In this document: in pieces, positions 23,631 to 30,677 of the stretch
Position numbering within the stretch: the stretch's first letter is position 1
Layout of the letters: each line of letters starts with the position of its first letter
From: an uncultured Clostridia bacterium
Lineage (GTDB): Bacteria; Bacillota; Clostridia; Oscillospirales; Ruminococcaceae
Length of the DNA stretch: 64,000 bases
Reading direction: 5' to 3'
Assembly (NCBI GenBank): GCA_947627005.1
Contig: CANQUJ010000003.1
Span: 62,001-126,000, forward strand
The notes under the pieces: generated by a model
Database searches by the model: none
Told to the model about the DNA's origin: nothing
The model's input: the letters and a program-made list of their open reading frames with translations, nothing else
Position numbers and translations under genes: made by a program

Positions 23631-25022
23631 TTATTTGTCGCTCTTTTTGATTCCGAGAATCTGGTTTACGATGATTCCGAGGATAAGAGCGGTCGCGATA
23701 GAGGTGATGGTTACCGCGCCGAAGTTGAGCGAAAGGCCGCCGATTCCGCAGATCAATATGGTCGATACAACGAAGAGGTTGCGGTTTTGCTCAAGGTCGA
23801 CCTTCTGAACCATCTTAAGGCCCGAGACCGCGATAAAGCCGTAGAGCGCGATGCAGACGCCGCCCATTACGCAGCTCGGGATAGAGTTTACAAGCGCTAC
23901 GAAAGGCGCGAAGAACGAAACGATTATCGCCAAAACAGCGGTGGTGATTATGGTCGCGACCGAGGCGTTGCCGGTTATCGCGACGCAGGCGATGGATTCG
24001 CCGTAGGTGGTGTTAGGGCAGCCGCCGAAGAACGCGCCCGCCATCGAGCCCACGCCGTCGCCCAAAAGGGTTCTCGAAAGTCCGGGGTCGTCAAGAAGGT
24101 CTTTTTCGATGATCGAAGAGATGTTTTTGTGGTCGGCTACATGCTCCGCGAAAACAACGAACGCAACCGGAATATAAGCAAGCGCGATAGCGCCGATATA
24201 CGAGCCCGAAAGCTCTCCGAATGAGCCGAAGGCCGAAAGGAAGGTAAAGTCGGGCAGGTGGATTATAGTGTGAAGCCCGAAGCCGCCCTCGACCAAGTCC
24301 GCGAAGGGCTGATAGCTTATAACCTTAAGCGCGTCGACCCCGGCCGCGTTGCCGATAACGGTGAACACGGTTCCCACCGCGTATCCCGCCAAAATGCCGA
24401 TTATGAACGGAATAAGCTTAACCATCTTTTTGCCGAAGGTCGAGCATATCGTGGTTACGATAAGGGTTATAATGCCCACAAGAACGCAGATAAGGGTCGC
24501 CGCGACGGGAACGCCGTCGACTTTAACTCCGCCGGTCTGAAGGTCGCCGATGGCGTTTCCGGCGAGAGAAAGCCCGATTATCGCAACGGTCGGGCCGATG
24601 ACCACGGCGGGCATAAGCTTGTTAAGCCAGTTTACGCCGACAGCCTTGACCAAGATCGAGATGACTACATAAACAAGGCCCGCCAAAATCGCGCCGATTA
24701 TAAGGCCGAGATAGCCGAGAGCAACGGTGGTCGCCCCGGCGAAGGCCGCGGCCATCGAGCCGAGGAAGGCAAACGAAGAGCCGAGGAAGACCGGGCTTGA
24801 AGCTTTAGTGAACAAAACGTATACGAGCGTTCCTACGCCCGCGCCGAACAAAGCCGCCGCAGGGTCCATAGTCGGGTTGGTAACGCCGTCCGAAATGGTG
24901 GCGCCGTTGGTGATTACCGGGACTACCAGAGTGGCTGCCATAATGGCGAGAAGCTGCTGGATCGCGAAGACGATCATCTGACCGAACTTCGGCTTGTCCT
25001 TGATGCCGTAGATGAGTTTCAT
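23631..25022 (-). CDS. uraA: Uracil permease (NCS2 family)
   Basis: This is a proton-coupled uracil importer of the nucleobase-cation symporter-2 family, with about 12-14 membrane segments in 463 residues. The family features are visible: QQLLAIMAATLVVPVI near the N-terminus, SSFAFLGSM, VVIGPTVAIIGLSLAG, VVFAEHVADHKN (the conserved Glu of the binding site), LLGDGVGSMAGAFFGGCPNTTYGE and the late GGVCIALYGFIAVSGL. AGGAGG precedes the ATG. It is 35 bases downstream of pyrR on the same strand, the arrangement of Bacillus pyrR-pyrP, so it should be shut down by PyrR when pyrimidines are plentiful. Confidence 0.95.
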   Translation of the reverse strand: MKLIYGIKDKPKFGQMIVFAIQQLLAIMAATLVVPVITNGATISDGVTNPTMDPAAALFGAGVGTLVYVLFTKASSPVFLGSSFAFLGSMAAAFAGATTVALGYLGLIIGAILAGLVYVVISILVKAVGVNWLNKLMPAVVIGPTVAIIGLSLAGNAIGDLQTGGVKVDGVPVAATLICVLVGIITLIVTTICSTFGKKMVKLIPFIIGILAGYAVGTVFTVIGNAAGVDALKVISYQPFADLVEGGFGLHTIIHLPDFTFLSAFGSFGELSGSYIGAIALAYIPVAFVVFAEHVADHKNISSIIEKDLLDDPGLSRTLLGDGVGSMAGAFFGGCPNTTYGESIACVAITGNASVATIITTAVLAIIVSFFAPFVALVNSIPSCVMGGVCIALYGFIAVSGLKMVQKVDLEQNRNLFVVSTILICGIGGLSLNFGAVTITSIATALILGIIVNQILGIKKSDK

Positions 25023-25057
25023 TTTGTATTCCTCCTATATAGTGGTTGAAGAACGAA

Positions 25058-25597
25058 TCAGTCGTTCTCCGTAAGCTTAACCGCCGTTTCGTCGTCGAAA
25101 GGCGGAATATGCACGCATATAAGCTCGCTCCGCGAGGTGGGAATGTTTTTGCCGACGTAATCGGCCCTTATCGGAAGCTCGCGGTGGCCGCGGTCTATCA
25201 AAATCGCGAGCTGGATAGCCGCCGGCCTGCCGACTGTAAATATCGCCTCGATAGCCGCTCTGACGGTTCTTCCGGTGTATAAAACGTCGTCGACCAAGAT
25301 GACCTTCTTCCCTTCGATAGAAAAGGGCAGCTCCGGCTTTTTGCGCTCAAAAAGAATGTGCTCGGCTTTGATGTCGTCGCGATAGTGGCCTACGTCGATG
25401 TCTGCGCAGGGGACGGCAACCTTCTCGAATCTCTCGATATTGTCCGCGATGATTCTTGCAAGGGCGGCGCCCCGGCTTTTAATTCCGATAAGGCATACGC
25501 CGTCGGTCCCTTTGTTGCGCTCGAGGATCTCATGAGATATCCTCGTAAGCGCGCGCACCACGGCGCTTTCTTCCATGATCACCGCCTTTTCGGTCAT
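25058..25597 (-). CDS. pyrR: Bifunctional pyrimidine regulatory protein / uracil phosphoribosyltransferase PyrR
   Basis: PyrR binds pyr mRNA leaders in the presence of UMP and causes transcription termination; many members also make UMP from uracil and PRPP. The 179-residue protein shows the PRPP-binding motif VILVDDVLYTGRT, the N-terminal ALTRISHEILERNKG, GIKSRGAALA and the C-terminal PTSRSELI block, all typical of PyrR. I place the start at ATG 25595-25597 because the product then matches the family N-terminus (M-x-EKAVI); a longer frame to 25657 would run through the leader structure. The ribosome site (AGGGGG) is modest. The operon partner is the uracil permease. Confidence 0.93.
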   Translation of the reverse strand: MTEKAVIMEESAVVRALTRISHEILERNKGTDGVCLIGIKSRGAALARIIADNIERFEKVAVPCADIDVGHYRDDIKAEHILFERKKPELPFSIEGKKVILVDDVLYTGRTVRAAIEAIFTVGRPAAIQLAILIDRGHRELPIRADYVGKNIPTSRSELICVHIPPFDDETAVKLTEND

Positions 25598-25617
25598 CGC
25601 TTTAAGCCCCCTAACAA

Positions 25618-25682
25618 AAGATAAAGCCCCGTCGCGCCGCAAGGTACGATAGGGCAAAAGGGAATATACTCGTATCTTGCGG
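25618..25682 (-). promoter_or_regulatory. Candidate PyrR attenuator in the pyrR leader
   Basis: Two competing hairpins can be drawn on the minus-strand transcript. A 13-bp stem with one mismatch uses 25682-25670 and 25649-25637 (CCGCAAGATACGA / TCGTACCTTGCGG). A downstream stem uses 25655-25647 and 25634-25626 (GCCCTATCG / CGACGGGGC, two mismatches), followed by TTTATCTTTTG. They overlap by three bases. This fits terminator/antiterminator control, but the PyrR-binding loop consensus was not clearly found. Confidence 0.5.
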
Positions 25683-25714
25683 CATCACAGTACCGCATTT
25701 AAGATTCTTTGTCT

Positions 25715-25743
25715 ATATTACCACCATATATTGTGCTTGTCAA
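25715..25743 (-). promoter_or_regulatory. Sigma-A promoter of pyrR-uraA
   Basis: Minus strand: TTGACA (25743-25738), 17 bp, TAATAT (25720-25715). It gives a leader of about 110 nt. Confidence 0.8.
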
Positions 25744-25782
25744 GAGAATTTTGACTTTTTTCGAGATTTTTTTATAACCGAA

Positions 25783-25820
25783 TTTTCGCGGGGCCCGAAC
25801 TTGTCCGAGACCCGCGAAAA
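25783..25820 (-). terminator. Hairpin after the sigma-factor gene
   Basis: A 10-bp perfect stem TTTTCGCGGG / CCCGCGAAAA with an 18-base loop lies 14 bases past the stop. There is no good T run, so termination is a guess. Confidence 0.45.
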
Positions 25821-25833
25821 GAAGCGCAAAACC

Positions 25834-27309
25834 TTATTTAAATCCGAATACTCCGGGGTATTCGTCTTCGCCGGCGGGCTCGAGCGCCCCGGTTTTGACC
25901 GCCGCGCCGCCGTACCAACCCATAAGATTCCACATAACGATGTGAGGGCAGTGATAGTCGATGACCTCGGCCGCGCAGTCGGGCGAGTGCTCTTTAAGCG
26001 TCTCGGTCGCAAGCTTCCCGATCTCTGTCATCATCTCTTTGAGGGCGGTGAACTCCTCGCCCAAAATTCCGTAGAGAAGATGGTTGCGCTGTTCCTCCGT
26101 AAAAATCGGGAATTTCGCGCCTTTAAGACGCTCGTCTCCGGAGCGGGCGAATCCGTCCGCGTAACTGACCGAATATGCCGCGTTGAACTCTATCCAAGTC
26201 GCTTTCCGTTCGCCGATCGTCCCCAAGCCCGCATAGGATATCGTGCCGTAATACCTGCTCGCTTCAAGGTTTTTGTCCTCGATCCCGTAGCATATCCCGG
26301 TGACGTCCTTGTCTCCGATTCGGTACATCGGGCGAAATTTCGCGCCGCCGTCGGTCTGCTGGGTCCCGCTCATAACCGCAAAGGCGAAGATGTCCCATAA
26401 TAGAATATTGTCCGAAAATTCATACGCGCCTTCGAAGCCGATTTTTTTGATTTCGGGCAGCTTTTCGCGCGCCGCGTCGACAAAAGCCTTCACTCTGTCC
26501 GGGTATTTTTCGTTCAGCGCTTTGAGAATAGCTTCGTTGTAGGCGGTGGTGAGGATGGGAATGGCGGTCTGATATTTTTTGCCCTGCCGCTTGATGAAGT
26601 TATAGCCTAAAAGCGTGTTAAGCTCGTCCTCGAGATAAACCGAAGCGATGCCGAGCTCTACCGACAGCTGCTCGACCGTCATCGGCTCGTAGTATGCCGA
26701 GAGCAGAATCTGCCCGGGCAGCTGTCTTGTCATCAGATTGTCGAACGCGTTGTTATAGTTGCCGTTAAAAATATAGCGAAACTTAAACGGCTGGGGGTTA
26801 AAGCTTTTTTCACCGAACTGTCTTTCCATAGCGATACCTTCCTTTAAAATTTTTCGCGACTGAAACAGGTTGAACTTTACCGTCTGGGTCGTAAGGCCGA
26901 ATTTTTCCGCGATGTCCTTTATCGACATTCGCTCGTAATAATACGCCACGGTGCAGATACGGTATTTTTCCGACAAAAACGCGAGCTCCCGCCGAAGAAT
27001 ATTTTCCCTCTCTTTTTCTTCAAGGTCGACTTTAAAGTCCGCATCGTCAGGCGTTTCTTCGTCAAGCTCAACAGTCTCGCTCTTCGAGGTCTTGCGAAGA
27101 TACTGTTTATATGTATTCGCCGCGACCTTCCATACGAACCCGAAGAAAGCGTCGTCGCATTTCAGATTCGGAGCGCTCTTTAAAACCGCGAGAATGATAT
27201 CCGAGCAAAGGTCCTCGGCCTTATAAGGATCGGAGGTCTTGTGCAGCGACCAAAGATATAGCGTTCTAAGGTTTTCGGAAACGAGCTCTCCCGCTTTTTG
27301 CGTTGTCAT
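25834..27309 (-). CDS. ECF-type sigma factor with a long C-terminal domain
   Basis: The first 165 or so residues are an ECF sigma factor: region 2 (about 27-60, SDPYKAEDLCSDIILAVLKS and FVWKVAANTYKQYLRK) and region 4 with a helix-turn-helix (about 115-165, MSIKDIAEKFGLTTQTVKFNLFQSRK). A further 325 residues follow, far beyond a normal 160-200 residue ECF factor. Around 215-270 this part looks like a winged helix (MTVEQLSVELGIASVYLEDEL, then LNTLLGYNFIKRQGKKYQ). The rest is soluble, aromatic-rich and of unknown fold. Start ATG 27309 has GGCAGGTGA upstream. No anti-sigma gene is adjacent, so the C-terminal part may itself sense a signal; that is inference. A perfect 12-bp palindrome (TGAAAGCTTTCA, 27342-27353) lies upstream. 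Confidence 0.8.
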   Translation of the reverse strand: MTTQKAGELVSENLRTLYLWSLHKTSDPYKAEDLCSDIILAVLKSAPNLKCDDAFFGFVWKVAANTYKQYLRKTSKSETVELDEETPDDADFKVDLEEKERENILRRELAFLSEKYRICTVAYYYERMSIKDIAEKFGLTTQTVKFNLFQSRKILKEGIAMERQFGEKSFNPQPFKFRYIFNGNYNNAFDNLMTRQLPGQILLSAYYEPMTVEQLSVELGIASVYLEDELNTLLGYNFIKRQGKKYQTAIPILTTAYNEAILKALNEKYPDRVKAFVDAAREKLPEIKKIGFEGAYEFSDNILLWDIFAFAVMSGTQQTDGGAKFRPMYRIGDKDVTGICYGIEDKNLEASRYYGTISYAGLGTIGERKATWIEFNAAYSVSYADGFARSGDERLKGAKFPIFTEEQRNHLLYGILGEEFTALKEMMTEIGKLATETLKEHSPDCAAEVIDYHCPHIVMWNLMGWYGGAAVKTGALEPAGEDEYPGVFGFK

Positions 27310-27341
27310 AAAGTTCACCTGCCGTTTTGAATGGTTGATGT

Positions 27342-27353
27342 TGAAAGCTTTCA
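27342..27353. promoter_or_regulatory. Palindrome upstream of the sigma-factor gene
   Basis: TGAAAGCTTTCA is a perfect 12-bp palindrome, 33 bases before the ATG on the minus strand. GGAAC, an ECF-like -35 element, lies just beyond it. It could be an operator or part of an autoregulated promoter. Confidence 0.3.
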
Positions 27354-27425
27354 CTCATATAGTTCCCCGAACCAGAAAAAGGTTAGAAGAAATTTGAAAA
27401 AAATTATATATTTTTAATGCGGACC

Positions 27426-27451
27426 AAAAAAAATAAGAGCCCTTCGGGCTC
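27426..27451 (-). terminator. Terminator downstream of tRNA-Leu and the palindromic element
   Basis: GAGCCC-GAA-GGGCTC on the minus strand, then TTATTTTTTTT. It also forms on the plus strand but with a weaker tail. Confidence 0.8.
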
Positions 27452-27487
27452 AAAAAGGGGTCTCGAAACACGAAGCTTGTGACGCCG

Positions 27488-27585
27488 TGGTGCAATAGAA
27501 GCGTTATTTCTTGCCGTTCGCACTTCGCGGGCATAAATGCCAGCCCGCTCGTGCTCACGGAGAAATAATCGCGTCTATGGCACCA
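27488..27585. repeat. Nested palindromic (MITE-like) element next to tRNA-Leu
   Basis: The 98 bases have imperfect terminal inverted repeats of 24-25 bp (27488-27511 and 27561-27585), starting TGGTGC and ending GCACCA. The inside is itself palindromic: CCGT..GCAC..GCGGGC is answered by GCCCGC..GTGC..ACGG. The end sequence TGGTGC equals the 3' end of the adjacent tRNA-Leu as seen on the plus strand. No coding capacity. It may be a non-autonomous mobile element or a structured RNA. Confidence 0.55.
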
Positions 27586-27625
27586 ACTAAAAAATCCCGC
27601 TGCGCGGGATTTTTTAGTTGGTGCC
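27579..27625. repeat. Perfect 22-bp inverted repeat including the tRNA-Leu 3' end
   Basis: 27579-27600 and 27604-27625 are exact reverse complements around a TGC loop. The right arm contains the last 7 bases of the tRNA (27619-27625). On the minus strand the hairpin places GCGGGATTTTTTAG after the tRNA, so the inner part probably works as its terminator. Confidence 0.8.
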
Positions 27626-27705
27626 GCTGGCCGGACTCGAACCGGCACGCTTTTAAGGGCGGGGGATTTTAAGTCCCATGTGTCTGCCAATTTCACCACA
27701 GCGGC
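27619..27705 (-). tRNA. tRNA-Leu (anticodon UAA)
   Basis: This minus-strand tRNA is 87 nt including an encoded CCA. The acceptor stem GCCGCTG pairs with CAGCGGC, the D-arm region is TGGTGAAATTGGCAGAC, the anticodon stem GGGA(C)..(T)CCC encloses loop CTTAAAA with UAA at 34-36, there is a long class II variable arm as in all Leu tRNAs, and the T-arm is GGTTCGAGTCC with closing stems. It reads UUA and, by wobble, UUG. The 3' end is part of a perfect inverted repeat, and an open reading frame across the gene is an artefact. Confidence 0.97.
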
Positions 27706-27745
27706 GCGAAAACTATAATACCACGCAATTTTAAAAATGTCAACG

Positions 27746-27774
27746 GGATAGAAAATTTTTTTCGGCGCATACTA
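27746..27774 (+). promoter_or_regulatory. Sporulation-type promoter (sigma-G/F or sigma-E like)
   Basis: GGATA (27746-27750), 17 bp, CATACTA (27768-27774). This is one base from GHATR-N17-CATNNTA of forespore sigma factors, and also fits ATA-N17-CATACTAT, close to sigma-E. No sigma-A -35 box is present. Confidence 0.45.
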
Positions 27775-27798
27775 TAAAAAACCGAAAGGAGCGCAGCT

Positions 27799-27978
27799 AT
27801 GCCCGAAAAAGACAACACAAAAATATATAATCCCAAGAAAAGCCCTAAGACGAGCCCGCTTTATCAAACCAACCCGATTGTCGACAACGTTACCGACCCG
27901 AAAAACGAGCGAGTATACAACCGCTCGATCGAAAACGTTATTTTGGCGAAGGAAGAAGTCGACGCAAACAAAAAATAG
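27799..27978 (+). CDS. Small DUF3787-like protein (59 aa)
   Basis: ATG 27799 has AAAGGAG 7 nt upstream, and the frame runs 59 codons to TAG. The product is hydrophilic, rich in K, N, D and P, without membrane or signal segments. Its end, ENVILAKEEVDANKK, resembles the ENAKEWVDENEK end of the short clostridial DUF3787 family, whose function is unknown. It has a promoter that looks sporulation specific and its own terminator, so it is a free-standing gene. The family link is by eye only. Confidence 0.7.
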   Translation: MPEKDNTKIYNPKKSPKTSPLYQTNPIVDNVTDPKNERVYNRSIENVILAKEEVDANKK

Positions 27979-27985
27979 CGCGAAC

Positions 27986-28015
27986 GAAAGCTCCCACCGG
28001 GGGCTTTTGCTTTTT
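27986..28015 (+). terminator. Terminator after the small protein gene
   Basis: AAAGCTCCC / GGGGGCTTT stem with a 4-base loop, then TGCTTTTT. Confidence 0.8.
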
Positions 28016-28029
28016 AATCTTTATTCGTA

Positions 28030-28058
28030 TTGCAAAATCGGCGAGACTGTGGTAAAAT
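28030..28058 (+). promoter_or_regulatory. Sigma-A promoter of the recD2 region
   Basis: TTGCAA (28030-28035), 17 bp, TAAAAT (28053-28058) with TGG before it. Confidence 0.7.
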
Positions 28059-28079
28059 AAAATATATCTGTGACCGCGC

Positions 28080-28112
28080 CTTTTATATCGGCATAATATG
28101 ATATAAAAGGGG
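28080..28112 (+). repeat. Inverted repeat in the leader before 28121
   Basis: CCTTTTATATC (28079-28089) is answered by GATATAAAAGG (28100-28110) around a 10-base loop. As RNA it would place the GGGGGCGG ribosome site immediately after the stem. It may be an operator or a leader hairpin. Confidence 0.5.
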
Positions 28113-28120
28113 GCGGAATT

Positions 28121-28477
28121 TTGAGAGATATAATTATAACCGCCGCGGTGCTTGCGGCGATGGCGCTTTTGATCTATTCTTTAAAGCTTTTAACCGCCGG
28201 GGCGAACAAAGGCCGATGCGCTCGCCCGAAAGCCGAGTTTATCCTTTTTTACGAGGCCGACTGCGAATGTATCGAATACGACCTCAGCAGGGTGTTTTCT
28301 TCGCCGGCGCTCGGCGGGTTCGAGCTGACCGTAAAGATAGTCGACAAAATCAACACCGACGACAGCAGAAGATGGCTCGAAGCCCTTAAAGAGAAGACAA
28401 AGCGCGATTTTGAGATCATAACGGAGGAAGAACGCCACGGAACAGCAAACCAGAGTTACGATAAAAGGGACGGTTGA
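28121..28477 (+). CDS. Hypothetical protein with one N-terminal membrane segment (118 aa)
   Basis: It starts with TTG at 28121 behind GGGGGCGG. Residues 3-25 are hydrophobic (IIITAAVLAAMALLIYSLKLL), giving a signal anchor. The remaining soluble part has mixed alpha/beta character with a C-E-C motif (YEADCECIEYDL). I do not recognise the family. Its last 41 bases overlap the proposed beginning of recD2 in another frame, so translation of the two is probably coupled: the recD2 ribosome site lies inside this gene. Confidence 0.6.
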   Translation: MRDIIITAAVLAAMALLIYSLKLLTAGANKGRCARPKAEFILFYEADCECIEYDLSRVFSSPALGGFELTVKIVDKINTDDSRRWLEALKEKTKRDFEIITEEERHGTANQSYDKRDG

Positions 28478-30677
28478 CAGCGTTACATACCGCAACGACG
28501 ACAACGGCTTCGGCGTCATAGTTCTCGATTACGGCGGCGAGCCGCTTAACGTCGTGGGCGAGCTCGGGAATATCGAAGAGGGCGAGGACCTCGAGCTTAC
28601 CGGCTGTTTTACCACTCACCCGAAGTTCGGCGAACAGTTTAAGGCCGACGTCTGCATACGCTCCCTCCCGGTCGAGGCTTCGGCGATTCAGCGCTATCTC
28701 GCCGGCGGGGTGGTAAAGGGCATAGGCCCGGTTTTGGCGAAGAAGATAGTTGCTAAATTCGGGGACAAGGCCCTTGAGATTATGGAGACCGAGCCTCGAA
28801 GACTTGCCGAGATCGACGGCATAACATTGCAAAAAGCCGAGTCCTTCGGCGAGGAATTTGAAAAAGTTATCGGCTTTCGCACCCTTTTAAGATATTTCAC
28901 CGACTGCGGCGTTCCCGCGCTCTACGGAATAAGAGCATGGAAGAAATACGCCGAAAACGCGCTGACCTTAATCGACAGAAACCCTTATATCCTCTGCTCT
29001 TACGGAATAGAGCTTCCGTTTTTAAAGGCCGAAGAGATCGCCCGCGAAAAGGGCGTCCCCGAAGACAGCGATTTTCGCCTCTCGGCCGGAATAAAATATA
29101 TCTTGGAAGAAAACGCCGCCGCGGGGCACACCTGCCTCCCGAGGGACAGGCTTACCGACCTCGCCGCGCGGCTTTTAAGAGTAGAGCCGGCCACCGTTTT
29201 CTCCTCTATCGAGCGGGACGTCGAGGACAAGGTTCTTTACGTCTACGAAAAAAAGGGTCGGCCCTTCATTCTTCTGCGCGACTATTACGACGCCGAGGAA
29301 TATATCGCCCGGCGGCTCGCGATAATGAATTCTCTTTCATACGACACCGGAATAAACTACGACGAGGTAATAAATATCGCCGAGCAGGAGAACGACATAG
29401 AATACGCCGACAAACAGCGCGAAGCGATAAACACCGCCCTATCTAAGGGCTTTATGGTTCTGACAGGCGGCCCCGGAACCGGCAAAACGACCACCCTTAA
29501 CGCGATAATCTCTCTTTTCGAGCAGCAGGGTCTAAAGCCGCTGATCTGCGCGCCGACAGGCCGCGCCGCCAAAAGGGTCTCCGACCTCACCGGCTGCGAG
29601 GCGAAGACTATCCACCGGCTTTTGGGGGTAAGAGCGGGCGGCGAGCTCGCAGGATTCGAGCACAACGAGAACAATCTTTTAGACTGCGACGTAGTCATAG
29701 TCGACGAAATGTCGATGGTAGACGTTTTGCTGTTTAAGGCTTTGTTGCAGGCCCTGCCGATAGACTGCAAGCTTATCATGGTCGGCGACAGCGACCAGCT
29801 TCCCTCGGTCGGCGCGGGGAACGTTTTGCACGACATCATCGAGTCGAAGACCGTACCGGTCATCTCGCTGACCGAGATTTTCAGGCAGGCCCTCGAAAGC
29901 GCGATAGTCACAAACGCGCATAAAATCGTCAAGGGCGACATGCCGGAACTCGACAACTCGAAGGATTTCTTCTTTTTGCAGCGGCTCGACTTCGAGCCCG
30001 CCGCCGACCTGACCGTCGAGCTTTGCGAAACAAGGCTGCCGAAGGCCTACGGCCTCGACCCTATAGCCGATATACAGGTCCTTTCGCCGACGAGAAAGGG
30101 CCCGCTCGGAACGATAGAGCTTAACAAGCGGCTCCAGGCGGTATTGAACCCGCCCTCCCGCCAAAAATCCGAGATAAAGACCTTTTTGTATACCTTTAGG
30201 GCCGGCGATAAGGTCATGCAGACCAAAAACGACTACGAGATCGAATGGAAAAAGGGCGAAGAAAAGGGCGCGGGTATCTTCAACGGCGACATCGGCGTAA
30301 TAACCCGCCTTAACCGCCTTTTGGGCGAGATCGAGATAGACTTCGACGGCAGAATCGCTTCATATAACCTCGAAATGCTCGAGAACTTAGAACTCGCCTA
30401 CGCCGCTACCGTCCACAAAAGCCAGGGCAGCGAGTTCGACGCGGTTATCCTTCCTATCCTCGGCGGATACGACAAGCTTTATTTCAGAAATCTTTTATAC
30501 ACCGCCGTTACAAGGGCGAAAAAGCTTTTGGTCATAGTCGGCTCTAAAAAGCGGCTCGAATTTATGATCGAAAACAACAGAAGAATGAACAGATACACCT
30601 GTTTAAAACAGATGCTCTGCGAAGAGGCTTTTAACGGCGGCGAAAGCGGTGATTCTTTAAATGAGCGGGCTGATTGA
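28437..30677 (+). CDS. recD2: RecD2-type DNA helicase (non-standard start)
   Basis: This is a 5'-3' superfamily 1B helicase of the RecD2/YrrC type, involved in mismatch repair and replication-fork stability. Order: an N-terminal OB-like domain (VDSVTYRNDDNGFGVIVL), helix-hairpin-helix repeats (about 90-140), Walker A GGPGTGKTTT near residue 344, Walker B VDEMSMVD, GDSDQLPSVGAGN, and the C-terminal helicase part ending with ATVHKSQGSEFD and YTAVTRAK. The conserved N-terminal domain is open only from 28422, after a TAA at 28419-28421, and holds no ATG, GTG or TTG before a GTG at 28554. GGAGG at 28423-28427 points to ACG at 28437 (9 nt later), giving 746 residues, the normal size. The alternative is a 707-residue form from 28554 that lacks the OB strands. 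It overlaps comF by 17 bases. Confidence 0.9.
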   Translation, partial: TEQQTRVTIKGTVDSVTYRNDDNGFGVIVLDYGGEPLNVVGELGNIEEGEDLELTGCFTTHPKFGEQFKADVCIRSLPVEASAIQRYLAGGVVKGIGPVLAKKIVAKFGDKALEIMETEPRRLAEIDGITLQKAESFGEEFEKVIGFRTLLRYFTDCGVPALYGIRAWKKYAENALTLIDRNPYILCSYGIELPFLKAEEIAREKGVPEDSDFRLSAGIKYILEENAAAGHTCLPRDRLTDLAARLLRVEPATVFSSIERDVEDKVLYVYEKKGRPFILLRDYYDAEEYIARRLAIMNSLSYDTGINYDEVINIAEQENDIEYADKQREAINTALSKGFMVLTGGPGTGKTTTLNAIISLFEQQGLKPLICAPTGRAAKRVSDLTGCEAKTIHRLLGVRAGGELAGFEHNENNLLDCDVVIVDEMSMVDVLLFKALLQALPIDCKLIMVGDSDQLPSVGAGNVLHDIIESKTVPVISLTEIFRQALESAIVTNAHKIVKGDMPELDNSKDFFFLQRLDFEPAADLTVELCETRLPKAYGLDPIADIQVLSPTRKGPLGTIELNKRLQAVLNPPSRQKSEIKTFLYTFRAGDKVMQTKNDYEIEWKKGEEKGAGIFNGDIGVITRLNRLLGEIEIDFDGRIASYNLEMLENLELAYAATVHKSQGSEFDAVILPILGGYDKLYFRNLLYTAVTRAKKLLVIVGSKKRLEFMIENNRRMNRYTCLKQMLCEEAFNGGESGDSLNERAD

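Noticed and set aside
27355-27699. A 114-codon minus-strand reading frame across the tRNA-Leu gene
   Set aside because: Its first third is a translation of the tRNA (MVKLADTWDLKSPALKS...RVRPAAP is a well-known artefact) and the rest crosses palindromes and the terminator.
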